52,493 bases of DNA from an uncultured Bacteroidia bacterium (GTDB taxonomy: Bacteria; Bacteroidota; Bacteroidia; Bacteroidales; UBA932): assembly GCA_902772985.1 (NCBI GenBank), contig CACYCP010000012.1, positions 1 to 52,493 of the forward strand, given 5' to 3'. Below, in pieces: positions 6,926 through 15,323 of the stretch (its first letter is position 1; every line of letters starts with the position of its first letter). The translations under genes were made by a program, and so were the position numbers. The notes under the pieces are model-generated. The model was given only the letters and a program-made list of their open reading frames with translations, had not been told where the DNA came from and ran no database searches.

Positions 6926-9292
6926 TTAAGAGAGGTTCTTCATGAGCATCAGTATGTTACGCCCGTCCACGCGCTCATAGTTGATGTGGTCCATCAGTTC
7001 GCGGATGAGGAAGATTCCAAGACCGCCGATTGGCCTGTCTTCCACGGACAGGGATGTGTCGGCCTTCTCGTGAAGGGTGGGGTCGAAGGGGATGCCGGAG
7101 TCAATCACGACCAGCCTTAATTCGTGGCCGTCCGACGTGGCTTTAACGGTTACGAATCCGTTATTTCTCTCCTTTGGATAGGCATAGTTCATTACATTCA
7201 CCACAGCTTCTTCCAAGGCCATCTGGACTTGGGAGATAAGGGCCGGATCCATATTCAGCCGTTTACCGATATCCTGGATGAAGCTGTTCAATTCAGGAAT
7301 GCGGCCGATATCGCAGTTCAGCGTAATGCTTTCGCTGAGGAGTGTGGCAAACTGACTGGGCGTAAAACGGAGCGAAAGCATTGTAAGGTCGTCGCTTTGA
7401 GGGGCTTCCTGCACGAAGGCGTGCACCTCTTCCCAAACGGTATCCAGTATCTGCCTGGGGCTCAGATTCTTTTCGCAGCAGTCCGAAAGCACCCTTTCAA
7501 CGCGCTTGTCACTGAACTGCTCATAACTGGCGTTCATGGCCTCAGTGAGCCCGTCGGTATAGAGGAAAAGCGTGGAACCGGACTCGAGGACACATTCCTG
7601 CGTGCTGTATTTCATTTCGGAAAGGATTCCGAGAGGCAAGTTCGGCTTACACTCCAGGGTGGACAAATTCTTATTCAGTATGTAGGGGCTGTCATGCCCG
7701 GCGTTGCAATATCGCAAATGCCCGGTGGGAAGGTCCAGAATGCCCAGGAACATGGTGACGAACAACATATTGGCCGAGTTGTCCAGGCAAACTGTTTCGT
7801 TGATATCCCGCATAATGACGGCAGGGTCGCTTTCGTGGGCCGATGCGGAACGGAAAAGCGAATGGGTGACTGCCATGAGTATTGCGGCAGGGGCGCCTTT
7901 TCCGCTTACGTCGCCAACGCAGAAAAAGAGCTTTTCGTCACGGATGAAAAAGTCGAAAAGGTCTCCGCCAACTTCCTTGGCCGGAATCATGGAAGCATAC
8001 AGGTCTATGTCCTTTCGCTCGGGGAAGGGAGGGAAAACGCGAGGCAGCATGCCGGCCTGGATGGAGCTTGCCACCTTCAGTTCACTTTCGATGGATGCCT
8101 TGGTGGCGGTTGTCCGCTTCAGCTCGTCAATGTAGCTGATTAGCGAATGCTGCATGTTTACGAATGACTGGCTCAGCCGGCCCAGTTCATCGGTGCGCCC
8201 GTCGTCGGACAGGGTCTGCTCGAAGTTGCCCTGGGCGATGGAGCCGGTCTGATCGGCCAAAGTCCTGAGAGGCTTCAACTCCCTGGAAACGATTCGGCTG
8301 AAAACGAGCAGCATTAGTATGAGCCCAATGATGACGATGAATACGACTATGCGCTGGAGGCGGATATAACCGCCGAAAATGTCTTTTTCAGGGCAAACGA
8401 TGGCTACGCTCCAGCCCGTTGTCCCAAGGGGTTTGTAGAAGACATAACATTCTTTGCCGTCCATACGGAGCTGACGGATTCCTTCTTCGCCGCGAAGCAT
8501 TGCGTGGCCAAGTTCGCTTATGGCATTGTCGGGCCTCTCGAAAGTTTCGGTGAAAATGGTCTGGTACAGCAGTTTTGTGGTGTCTGGGTGAACGAAATAG
8601 GTACCGCCCTCACCAATCATCATACTGTATGAGTTAGGATATGGCTTCACGGCCGATATCGTCTCTGAGAGCCAGCCCAGAGAGACGTCCAAGGCGATAG
8701 TGCCTATATATACGCCATACTCGTCCTTCAAAGGCTTGCAGTATGACGCAATCATATCCTTGGAGTAGATGTCTCCTGGATTGAAGTCGAAAAATGGTTC
8801 AGTCCAAACAGGGCGGTCCAGAAGTTTCGCCGTCTGGTACCAGTCCATGTAGAAGTACTCGTAATAATCGTTTCCTTCCTGGGTGGTGAGTATGTTCCCG
8901 TTGTCGTTGTAGGAGTAGGCCGAAAAATACAGTCCGCGACCGGGGAAGTACCAGGGCTCGAAGGCAATGGAGCATCCGTTAAGCTCCGGATTGTTCATAA
9001 GGATGCGCCGGGTATAAGTAAACATCGAGTCCGGAGTCTCCAGATGACCCAGTACAAGCCAGTCGGTGTTGTCGGCCACAGTTTCTACGCGCTGGAGGAT
9101 GGAGTTGACGCGAAGGACGGTATTATCCAGTTCACGTGTGGCTCGGCCTTCGGCCTCTTGCCGGACGGCACTGAGCGATTGGGAAAACATGAAACCCAGC
9201 GCCACATTGAAAATGATTGCGGCGAAAAATACTATCCAAAGGCTCAGTTTTCTGGACAGCGACTGGCGGATATATTGAAGCGGGCTGGTCAT
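6926..9292 (-). CDS. Membrane Cache-HAMP-SpoIIE (PP2C) phosphatase with C-terminal anti-sigma-type HATPase domain
   Basis: 788 residues. TM1 lies at about 17-38, followed by a large periplasmic Cache-type sensor (to about 300, with YGVYIGTIALDVSLGWL and YSMMIGEGGTYFVHP typical of dCache folds). TM2 is at about 305-328 and a HAMP domain at about 330-385. A SpoIIE/PP2C phosphatase domain follows (about 410-625) with metal-binding motifs KEVGGDLFDFF and GDVSGKGAPAAILMA. A RsbW-like HATPase_c domain closes the protein (about 660-788; EEAVVNVMNYAYP and GGLGIFLIRELMD). This is the architecture of a partner-switching regulator that dephosphorylates an anti-anti-sigma-type protein and may also bind or phosphorylate a partner. 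No STAS-domain antagonist is in the window. The gene for an NMT1-like binding protein ends 3 bases upstream, suggesting the binding protein delivers a ligand to the sensor. Confidence 0.85.
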   Translation of the reverse strand: MTSPLQYIRQSLSRKLSLWIVFFAAIIFNVALGFMFSQSLSAVRQEAEGRATRELDNTVLRVNSILQRVETVADNTDWLVLGHLETPDSMFTYTRRILMNNPELNGCSIAFEPWYFPGRGLYFSAYSYNDNGNILTTQEGNDYYEYFYMDWYQTAKLLDRPVWTEPFFDFNPGDIYSKDMIASYCKPLKDEYGVYIGTIALDVSLGWLSETISAVKPYPNSYSMMIGEGGTYFVHPDTTKLLYQTIFTETFERPDNAISELGHAMLRGEEGIRQLRMDGKECYVFYKPLGTTGWSVAIVCPEKDIFGGYIRLQRIVVFIVIIGLILMLLVFSRIVSRELKPLRTLADQTGSIAQGNFEQTLSDDGRTDELGRLSQSFVNMQHSLISYIDELKRTTATKASIESELKVASSIQAGMLPRVFPPFPERKDIDLYASMIPAKEVGGDLFDFFIRDEKLFFCVGDVSGKGAPAAILMAVTHSLFRSASAHESDPAVIMRDINETVCLDNSANMLFVTMFLGILDLPTGHLRYCNAGHDSPYILNKNLSTLECKPNLPLGILSEMKYSTQECVLESGSTLFLYTDGLTEAMNASYEQFSDKRVERVLSDCCEKNLSPRQILDTVWEEVHAFVQEAPQSDDLTMLSLRFTPSQFATLLSESITLNCDIGRIPELNSFIQDIGKRLNMDPALISQVQMALEEAVVNVMNYAYPKERNNGFVTVKATSDGHELRLVVIDSGIPFDPTLHEKADTSLSVEDRPIGGLGIFLIRELMDHINYERVDGRNILMLMKNLS

Positions 9293-9295
9293 TGC

Positions 9296-10234
9296 TTAAT
9301 CCTGGATCAATTGCTCGTAGCTCACTTCGTTTCCCAGCATATTGTATTCCACCATAAGGTCGCTTGCCAGTTTGACCATGTCTTCCCGAAGTCGGAACTC
9401 CCGCTTTCCGGACTCACGGTCCAACTGGAGACGCAGAATCTCCTGCAGCATCAATTTCTGCATGGTGCGGTTGGTGGCAATATGATTCTGCTGTACATAC
9501 TTCATTACTATGTCCAGCGTCTCTTCCGGATGCTCTGCAGCCCATTCCCAGCCCCGGCGGCTGGCATCGGCAAAAGCCTTAGCCTGCGCCTTATGCTTGC
9601 TGTAGTACTCACGGGTCACGTAAACGCCATCCTCCTGGACGTTGTAGCCGTGGTCGCAGAAGCGGTAAACGTTATTGTCATTGAGCTCGTATCCCGCCTG
9701 GAGCAGCTGGTAATACTCGTTATAGCTCATTGCAAGGGTGGCATCGATGGCCCCCTTGATGAAGAGGTTTACGTTGGTTGCAAAGCGAACCCATTCGTAG
9801 TTCAGCTTGTCCTTCTGGCTCATGCATATTGCCAACTGGCCGAAACCAACGCTCCAGATGCCCACGCGGGCGCCTTTCTGGGTGAGCGGGTCGGCGTTCC
9901 TGCGCGAGACTATTACCATCGCATTGTTCATGGAGGTCTGGAGTATGTTCACCAGCGGAATCCCGCTGTCTATGATCTCCATGGCCTGGCATACTTGAAG
10001 GGTTGTAGCCTGGCTCTCGTTCCGGCGTATGCGGTTCATTGCGGAAAGCGTGGCAGAGGGGTGGACGATATCCACTTCAATGCCCGCTTCCCGGTAGAAC
10101 CCCATTTCCTGCGCCACATAATAGCCGGCAAACTGTGCCTGCGCGGTCCATTGGGGCGTAAAAACCAAGCGTTCCTGAGCCAGGGACGCTATGGTTATAA
10201 AGATAAACTGAACAAACAGTAGTAGCCTTTTCAA
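9296..10234 (-). CDS. NMT1/ThiY-like periplasmic binding protein
   Basis: 312 residues with a Sec signal peptide (IASLAQ cleavage near residue 20) and the NMT1/THI5-like solute-binding fold: LVFTPQWTAQAQFAGYYVAQ, then GFYREAGIEVDIV, which are diagnostic of the family that binds pyrimidine-type thiamin precursors and similar ligands. No ABC permease or ATPase lies nearby. It is instead 3 bases from the Cache-SpoIIE phosphatase and 3 bases after the EF-hand protein. I infer a sensory rather than transport role. The ligand is unknown. Confidence 0.8.
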   Translation of the reverse strand: MKRLLLFVQFIFITIASLAQERLVFTPQWTAQAQFAGYYVAQEMGFYREAGIEVDIVHPSATLSAMNRIRRNESQATTLQVCQAMEIIDSGIPLVNILQTSMNNAMVIVSRRNADPLTQKGARVGIWSVGFGQLAICMSQKDKLNYEWVRFATNVNLFIKGAIDATLAMSYNEYYQLLQAGYELNDNNVYRFCDHGYNVQEDGVYVTREYYSKHKAQAKAFADASRRGWEWAAEHPEETLDIVMKYVQQNHIATNRTMQKLMLQEILRLQLDRESGKREFRLREDMVKLASDLMVEYNMLGNEVSYEQLIQD

Positions 10235-10237
10235 AGC

Positions 10238-10558
10238 TTAGGACTCACTCTTCTTGAAAATCTTTCCGGCTTCTTCCTTCACTTCTTCGATGACTTCCTT
10301 GGCCGCGGCCGTGGCTTTGCCTGCAAGGTCGGCAGCTTTTTCCTTAAGCTCCTCATTCTTGCATTTCCTTTCTTCCGGAGACATTTCGACATAGGTCTTT
10401 ACCTGATCGACTGCCTTGCCGGTGCCTTCTGCAACTGCTCCTGCAGCGGTCTTCAAGGCCTCTCCGGTTTTGTTTGCCGCGTCTTTAACGCGCTCTTCAA
10501 AGGACACTTTGCCGTCCTGGTTGAGATCCCTGGGATCGAATTCCTGATTTTCGCTCAT
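10238..10558 (-). CDS. EF-hand plus long amphipathic helical protein
   Basis: 106 residues. A single canonical EF-hand loop lies at residues 11-22 (D-L-N-Q-D-G-K-V-S-F-E-E), followed by about 80 residues of Ala/Lys/Glu-rich amphipathic helix similar to YtxH/CsbD or LEA-type stress proteins. It is first in the operon with the binding protein and phosphatase and has its own -7 box. Function unknown; calcium binding is a reasonable inference from the intact loop. It has no signal peptide or membrane segment. Confidence 0.6.
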   Translation of the reverse strand: MSENQEFDPRDLNQDGKVSFEERVKDAANKTGEALKTAAGAVAEGTGKAVDQVKTYVEMSPEERKCKNEELKEKAADLAGKATAAAKEVIEEVKEEAGKIFKKSES

Positions 10559-10586
10559 ATACTTAAGTGTTTTGTGTAATACTAAT

Positions 10587-10596
10587 CACAAATATA
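10587..10596 (-). promoter_or_regulatory. Candidate -7 element of the EF-hand/SBP/SpoIIE operon
   Basis: The minus strand reads TATATTTGTG about 30 bases before the ATG at 10558, matching TAnnTTTG. The genes down to the LolA-like gene at 5450 are spaced 3 bases or less, so this box may drive the whole set. Confidence 0.45.
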
Positions 10597-10609
10597 CATA
10601 TATTTCTTT

Positions 10610-11185
10610 CTATTGTGCACAAGATTCATCCGAGCATAGCCCCGACTTCGTTATTTTGTTCTTTGTAGAGGCATTGATTGCTTCGGCAATTTTCTCCACC
10701 ATCACCGTCCCGAAAAGGATGTCGCCGTTCTCGTCAATAAGGTAGAAGGAGGGAATCCACTTTATGTGATAGGCTGCTCCAATGGTGGAATCCTGTTTTC
10801 CGGCAGGGTCGTAAAGCTGGACTCCGCCCAGGTAATTCTCTTTAACATAGGTGCTGAAAGCATCGAATGTTTTGTCGAAAGACACGGAAACGAAGGCAAC
10901 CTTGGACGGATCAGCCGATGCTTGGAGGGCTTTAACTTCGGGCACTTCCTCCCGGCAGTCCGGACACCAGGAGGCCCAGAACTGAAGGACTACCTTGCGG
11001 CCCTTGAAATCGCTAATGTTCACGGCTTTTCCATTGATGTCGTTCAGGGTGAACTCCGGCGCCTTTGTGCCGGCTGGAAGCATGTCTTTCGCATATTTTG
11101 AGTCCAGGTCACCATTGTCTTTCTGGCAGTAGAGCATCATTTCGGCTCCGAAGATGAATGCTAGGAGTATAAAAAGTTTTCTCAT
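10610..11185 (-). CDS. TlpA/ResA-like thiol-disulfide oxidoreductase
   Basis: 191 residues with an N-terminal hydrophobic export signal and a thioredoxin-like AhpC/TSA-Redoxin fold. The active site is WCPDC (Cys74, Cys77) and a cis-Pro segment reads IKWIPSFYL. The GTKAPEFTLNDINGK stretch is typical of TlpA-family periplasmic reductases, which handle cysteines in exported proteins or cytochrome c maturation. The C-terminus carries two more cysteines (GLCSDESCAQ). It begins 2 bases after the sstT stop and is probably cotranscribed. The exact substrate is unknown. Confidence 0.8.
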   Translation of the reverse strand: MRKLFILLAFIFGAEMMLYCQKDNGDLDSKYAKDMLPAGTKAPEFTLNDINGKAVNISDFKGRKVVLQFWASWCPDCREEVPEVKALQASADPSKVAFVSVSFDKTFDAFSTYVKENYLGGVQLYDPAGKQDSTIGAAYHIKWIPSFYLIDENGDILFGTVMVEKIAEAINASTKNKITKSGLCSDESCAQ

Positions 11186-11187
11186 GA

Positions 11188-12420
11188 TTATGAAGTTTTC
11201 GATTTTTTACGTTTGTCGCAGTATTCGGCGGATGCAGTGAAAAACACGTCTCCGCTGGAGTTCAAGGCCGTTTCCACAGAGTCCTGTATGACGCCGATTA
11301 TAAAGCCTACGGCAACGGCCTGCATTGCCACGTCATTGCCTATGCCCAGGAAAGAGCAGGCCATTGGTATGAGAAGAAGACTGCCTCCGGCCACACCGGA
11401 AGCCCCGCAGGCACCAAGGGTGGCGATAATGCTTAGCATAATGGCGCTCAGGAAGCCGACTTCGGCTCCCACTGTATGGGCAACGGCCAGTGTCATTACC
11501 GTAATGGTCACGGCAGCCCCGTTCATGTTGATGGTGGCGCCAAGGGGAATGCTCACCGAGTAGAAATCCTCGTCCATCCCCAGTTTCTTGCACAGGGCAA
11601 TGTTAATGGGGATATTCGCTGCCGATGAACGCGTGAAGAAGGCGTTGAGTCCGCTTTCCTTGAGGCAGTTCCAAAGGAGGGGATAGGGATTCCTGCGGGT
11701 GGCGATGAATGACAGCAGGGGATTGAATACCAGCGCATTGAACAGCATGCAACCAAGCAAGAGGAGGACCAGTTTTCCATACACGGTGAAAACCTCCAGG
11801 CCGCTTTCCGAGACAGCTGCGAACACCAGGCCAAGGATACCGAAAGGAGCAAACTGGATTATCCATTTAACGATGAGGGTAATAACGTCTGCTAGGTCGG
11901 AGACCACTTTTATCGTTCCTGGCGAGGCCATAAGTTTCAGGGCCAGGCCTGTCAGTATGGCCCAGAACAGGATGCCAATGTAATTTGCCGATGTCACGGA
12001 AGCCAGCGGATTGCTGACCATATTGCTTAACAAGGCCTTGAAAACGTCTGTGAGGGCGCTGGGGGCGCTTTCTGCGGCAACGTCCTGAAGGTGAAGGGTA
12101 ATGGGGAAAAGAGAACTTCCGATTACCGCGGTTATGGCTGCCGTGAGCGTACTCAAAAGATACAGCAGGATTACGCTGCGGAATCGGGGACCCAGACCGC
12201 CGTGGGCCTTTGCTATGGATGCAGCAACCAGAGTGGCGACCAGCACCGGTGCAATGGCCTTGAGGGCACTCACGAAGATGGTTCCAAGAATGCTGATTGC
12301 GCTCCAGCCCGGGCATAAAAGCCCAAGCACGGCACCTATAATCAGGCCAACCAGTATGCGCAGAACCAGGCTTGTTTCGCTCCAGCGTGTGAAAATATTT
12401 TTACTATTATTCATACGCAA
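11188..12420 (-). CDS. sstT: Na+/serine-threonine symporter SstT
   Basis: 410 residues, a dicarboxylate/amino acid:cation symporter (DAACS) family protein. It has multiple transmembrane helices and the family motifs FFTRSSAANIPINI (hairpin 1) and ATINMNGAAVTITVMTLAVA (NMDG-type Na+ site). The length and the SstT-specific run GLGPRFRSVILLYLLSTLTA support the serine/threonine transporter assignment. It would use the sodium gradient that the NQR complex encoded at 34.9-40.7 kb produces. It is adjacent to the REC-PPDK_N gene (stop 3 bases upstream). Confidence 0.88.
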   Translation of the reverse strand: MRMNNSKNIFTRWSETSLVLRILVGLIIGAVLGLLCPGWSAISILGTIFVSALKAIAPVLVATLVAASIAKAHGGLGPRFRSVILLYLLSTLTAAITAVIGSSLFPITLHLQDVAAESAPSALTDVFKALLSNMVSNPLASVTSANYIGILFWAILTGLALKLMASPGTIKVVSDLADVITLIVKWIIQFAPFGILGLVFAAVSESGLEVFTVYGKLVLLLLGCMLFNALVFNPLLSFIATRRNPYPLLWNCLKESGLNAFFTRSSAANIPINIALCKKLGMDEDFYSVSIPLGATINMNGAAVTITVMTLAVAHTVGAEVGFLSAIMLSIIATLGACGASGVAGGSLLLIPMACSFLGIGNDVAMQAVAVGFIIGVIQDSVETALNSSGDVFFTASAEYCDKRKKSKTS

Positions 12421-12422
12421 GA

Positions 12423-15323
12423 TTAATCCTCCTTGATGACGGCACGTCCTTCACGGCCGTCTATGCAAACCTTCAGGGGCTTATCCAGCCTGACGTGACG
12501 CAGCCAGGATGTTTCTTCTACGGCTTCCATCTTGTCCAGTGCCCCGAGCTCAAGCGAATCGCCTTTACGGCTGTATGGATCCACGTTCACGTAACCGGCA
12601 TTGAAAGAGGTCAGATTCTGGAAGAAATGCGTACCCTGGCTGGGGTCAACCCGGAAATCGGGCAGGCAGCATTCCACGATGACTTTCGCCTCGGAGATGT
12701 CGCTCCATTGGACCGGAACCCCAAGGCTGGGAATGCTGGAGCCCCATCGGCCATAGCCGATAAGGATGTACTGCCTGCCTTCGCCGCGCAGGCGGGCATT
12801 GACTTCACGAAGTTCCAAGGCCATTTCCTCTGTCTTCATCTTGTCGAAGACATCGGCCTTCAGATATACGATATCCTGTAAATCCGGTATCCAGCCTGTC
12901 CCTAGCGCACTTTCGGAGGTGACGATGGCGCCATCGCAGTCTATGTTTCTCCAATCTACGTCGGTGTTCATGGAGTCGGAGGAAATGGGCCGGATTTGCA
13001 GAACGTTGAACAGGCCGGTGCTGAGCTCGGCCGCGAATTCTATTTCAACGCTGCAGTTCATTTCGCTGACGCAGATGGACAGCAGCTCCTGTACGATGGG
13101 AGCCAGAGGGAAGGTCCCGTAGCGCAGGATGTGTGCGAAGGTGATGGCTTTCGGACCGTTGGCGAAAGGGGAGTCCACCATCCTCTGGTTTTCGTAATCA
13201 TAGGTTGAAACCACCTTCTGGAATGCTTTGAATTGGCTGCAGTCCGCGCTTTGGATGCGCTCCAGGTTGATGGCGTCATCGACGGAGGTTTTGAACTTTT
13301 CGGCCTGGAGGTTCAGGGCGTACATTACCTGCTGGGTTTCACGCAGCGCCAGTTCCGGGGTTGAGGTCTGAAGGACGTGCTTGGGGTAGGCGGGCGAAAA
13401 TCGCAGCACCTGTTCCCCGTCCACCACGGCTTTCCCAAGGCCGAAGGCAAGCTTGCAGATTCCGTCATCGGCCTTTTCATATCCTATGGGATAGAAGTTT
13501 ACGCTGCGGGCGACGCCGGATAGGGTGGGGAAGAAGTAGCCGTTTTCCTCGGCCCCGCAAATTTCCTGGAGGATGATGGCCATTTTCTCTTCCGAGATGA
13601 CGTTGGCCGTTGCGGTGATGTAACCGCGGGAGCCTGCGAAATAGACCGAGGCATAAACACTCTTGATAGCCTTGGAGAGCAGGCGCAGCTGCTGGTCTTC
13701 ATTCTCTACGGCTGGAATCATATAGGTTGAATAGACTCCGGCAAAGGGCTGGTAATAAGAATCTTCCAGCTTGGACGAAGAGCGGACGGCAAGCGGAGTT
13801 CGCACCTGGCGGATGAAAGAGCGCAGGGCCTCCGTCAAGTCCTGGGGCAGGTTTGATGATACGAATTCGGAAAGAATTTCGGCATCGGAAATATCGGAGT
13901 TGATAACGTAATGGAGGCCGTTCTCCTTGATGAAGCGGTCGAAATACTCGGTGGCGATTACCAGGGTGCGGGGCACCATAATATGAGCGCCTTCCCATTT
14001 GTCGTAAAGCTGATGCTTGTACAGGATGTGATTAAGGAAAGCAAGGCCGCGGGCTTTACCGCCAAGTGAGCCCTCTCCGAAGCGGGAGAACCATATTGTA
14101 TCGTTGTATGTGGCGGGATCGAAACGGGCCACAACGCCAAGGCTTTGGGCAACCCTGTAGGCGTGGATGCGTTCTACGGCCGTTTTCCGGAAATCCTCCG
14201 TGTCTTTGAAAAAGCCGTTTTTCAACGCGTTGCCTTCCTTGAAAATGCCTCGGGCAAGTAGCCAGCGGGAAACATAATTCTTGCTTCGGAGTTTGAACAG
14301 CTGGTCTTCCGGCATGGATGCGATTATCTCTTCGGCACCCTGAAGATCGCTCGCCCTGGCAGTTTGCCTTCCCCGTTCATTCGTTACCACAAAGTCGCCG
14401 AAGCCGAATTCCCTGCCGATGTATTCGGAAAGCTGGTGGGTGAGAGTCTTGGAGCGCTTCATCAGGAATCCGGCTCCAATGCTTTCGGCTACGCTGCGCA
14501 TGCTTTCCTGGGAGCTTTGCATCAGGATGGGCATTTTGGGGATTTCGGTACGGATAAGCTTGCAAAGATCTACTCCCGCATCCAGTTTTTCCGTCGAAGG
14601 CTTGTCACCGCGATGCAGCACGAAGCCGATGTCGGAAATCACGCCCAGGAGGTTTTCCTTGTAGGTATTGTAAAGGTTTACGGCGTCTTCGTAATTGGTG
14701 GCCATGAGTATTTTAGGCCTGGCGCGCTTACGGAAAATCTGCTGGTCTTCGTTCAGGGCGTCGCGCACGGCGGCAATGTTCTGCTGCAGCACAAGTTTGT
14801 ATAGCAGCGGAAGGTAGGTGGAGTAGTAGCGTACGCTGTCTTCCACCAGAAGAATGCACTGAACGCCTCCCTGAAGTATGTCAATAGGGGCATTCATGCT
14901 GTCTTCCAGCAACTTGATAATGGCGATGATAAGGTCTGTGCTGCCGCTCCAGTTGAACATGTAGTCTATGGCCGACTGGTCTTCATTCTCCAGCTGGCGG
15001 TACAGTACTTTGGAGAAGGATGTGAGCAGCACGATGGGCGTATCGGGCGAATACTCTTTCTGGCGGGCCGCAAAGTCGAAGACCTTGGGCTCGTACATGG
15101 TGATTATAAGGTCGAACCTTTCTCCTGAGGCGGCTTTTTCAAGGGCATGGCCGGTGGAGGGCACCCTCTCGAATACGGGAGGCCCGCTAAGGTTAAGCTC
15201 GGCATATTCACGCGCGATGCGCATATCCAGCCGGCCGTCCTCTTCCAGCGAAAAGTTGTCGTAGTTATTGCAAACCAGCAGAATCCGCCGGATTCGCCGT
15301 GCCATCAGGGGAAGGTTCTCCAT
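12423..15323 (-). CDS. Response-regulator-like domains fused to a PEP/pyruvate-binding (PPDK_N) domain
   Basis: 966 residues. Residues about 12-140 and 160-310 look like two receiver (REC)-type alpha/beta domains (RRILLVCNNYDNFSLEE; QCILLVEDSVRYYSTYLPLL with the VEDS acidic pair). A PPDK/PEP-synthase N-terminal nucleotide-binding domain follows from about 400 to 800 (GEGSLGGKARGLAFL; VRTPLAVRSSSKLEDS; VLQIRPIS). The swivelling phosphohistidine domain and the PEP-binding barrel of true PEP synthases are absent, so it cannot be a complete PEP synthase. Its ATG overlaps the gdhA stop (TAATG), which supports the Met chosen and implies tight coupling to glutamate dehydrogenase. Similar proteins occur in other Bacteroidota; the activity is not known to me. 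Confidence 0.75.
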   Translation of the reverse strand: MENLPLMARRIRRILLVCNNYDNFSLEEDGRLDMRIAREYAELNLSGPPVFERVPSTGHALEKAASGERFDLIITMYEPKVFDFAARQKEYSPDTPIVLLTSFSKVLYRQLENEDQSAIDYMFNWSGSTDLIIAIIKLLEDSMNAPIDILQGGVQCILLVEDSVRYYSTYLPLLYKLVLQQNIAAVRDALNEDQQIFRKRARPKILMATNYEDAVNLYNTYKENLLGVISDIGFVLHRGDKPSTEKLDAGVDLCKLIRTEIPKMPILMQSSQESMRSVAESIGAGFLMKRSKTLTHQLSEYIGREFGFGDFVVTNERGRQTARASDLQGAEEIIASMPEDQLFKLRSKNYVSRWLLARGIFKEGNALKNGFFKDTEDFRKTAVERIHAYRVAQSLGVVARFDPATYNDTIWFSRFGEGSLGGKARGLAFLNHILYKHQLYDKWEGAHIMVPRTLVIATEYFDRFIKENGLHYVINSDISDAEILSEFVSSNLPQDLTEALRSFIRQVRTPLAVRSSSKLEDSYYQPFAGVYSTYMIPAVENEDQQLRLLSKAIKSVYASVYFAGSRGYITATANVISEEKMAIILQEICGAEENGYFFPTLSGVARSVNFYPIGYEKADDGICKLAFGLGKAVVDGEQVLRFSPAYPKHVLQTSTPELALRETQQVMYALNLQAEKFKTSVDDAINLERIQSADCSQFKAFQKVVSTYDYENQRMVDSPFANGPKAITFAHILRYGTFPLAPIVQELLSICVSEMNCSVEIEFAAELSTGLFNVLQIRPISSDSMNTDVDWRNIDCDGAIVTSESALGTGWIPDLQDIVYLKADVFDKMKTEEMALELREVNARLRGEGRQYILIGYGRWGSSIPSLGVPVQWSDISEAKVIVECCLPDFRVDPSQGTHFFQNLTSFNAGYVNVDPYSRKGDSLELGALDKMEAVEETSWLRHVRLDKPLKVCIDGREGRAVIKED

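Noticed and set aside
9044-10222. A 392-residue plus-strand frame opposite the NMT1-like binding protein
   Set aside because: It shows no domain and mirrors the coding sequence of the minus-strand gene, which has a signal peptide and clear family motifs.
12423-15323. Calling this gene a complete PEP synthase (ppsA)
   Set aside because: The phosphohistidine swivel domain and PEP-binding barrel are not present, and receiver-like domains occupy the N-terminus.
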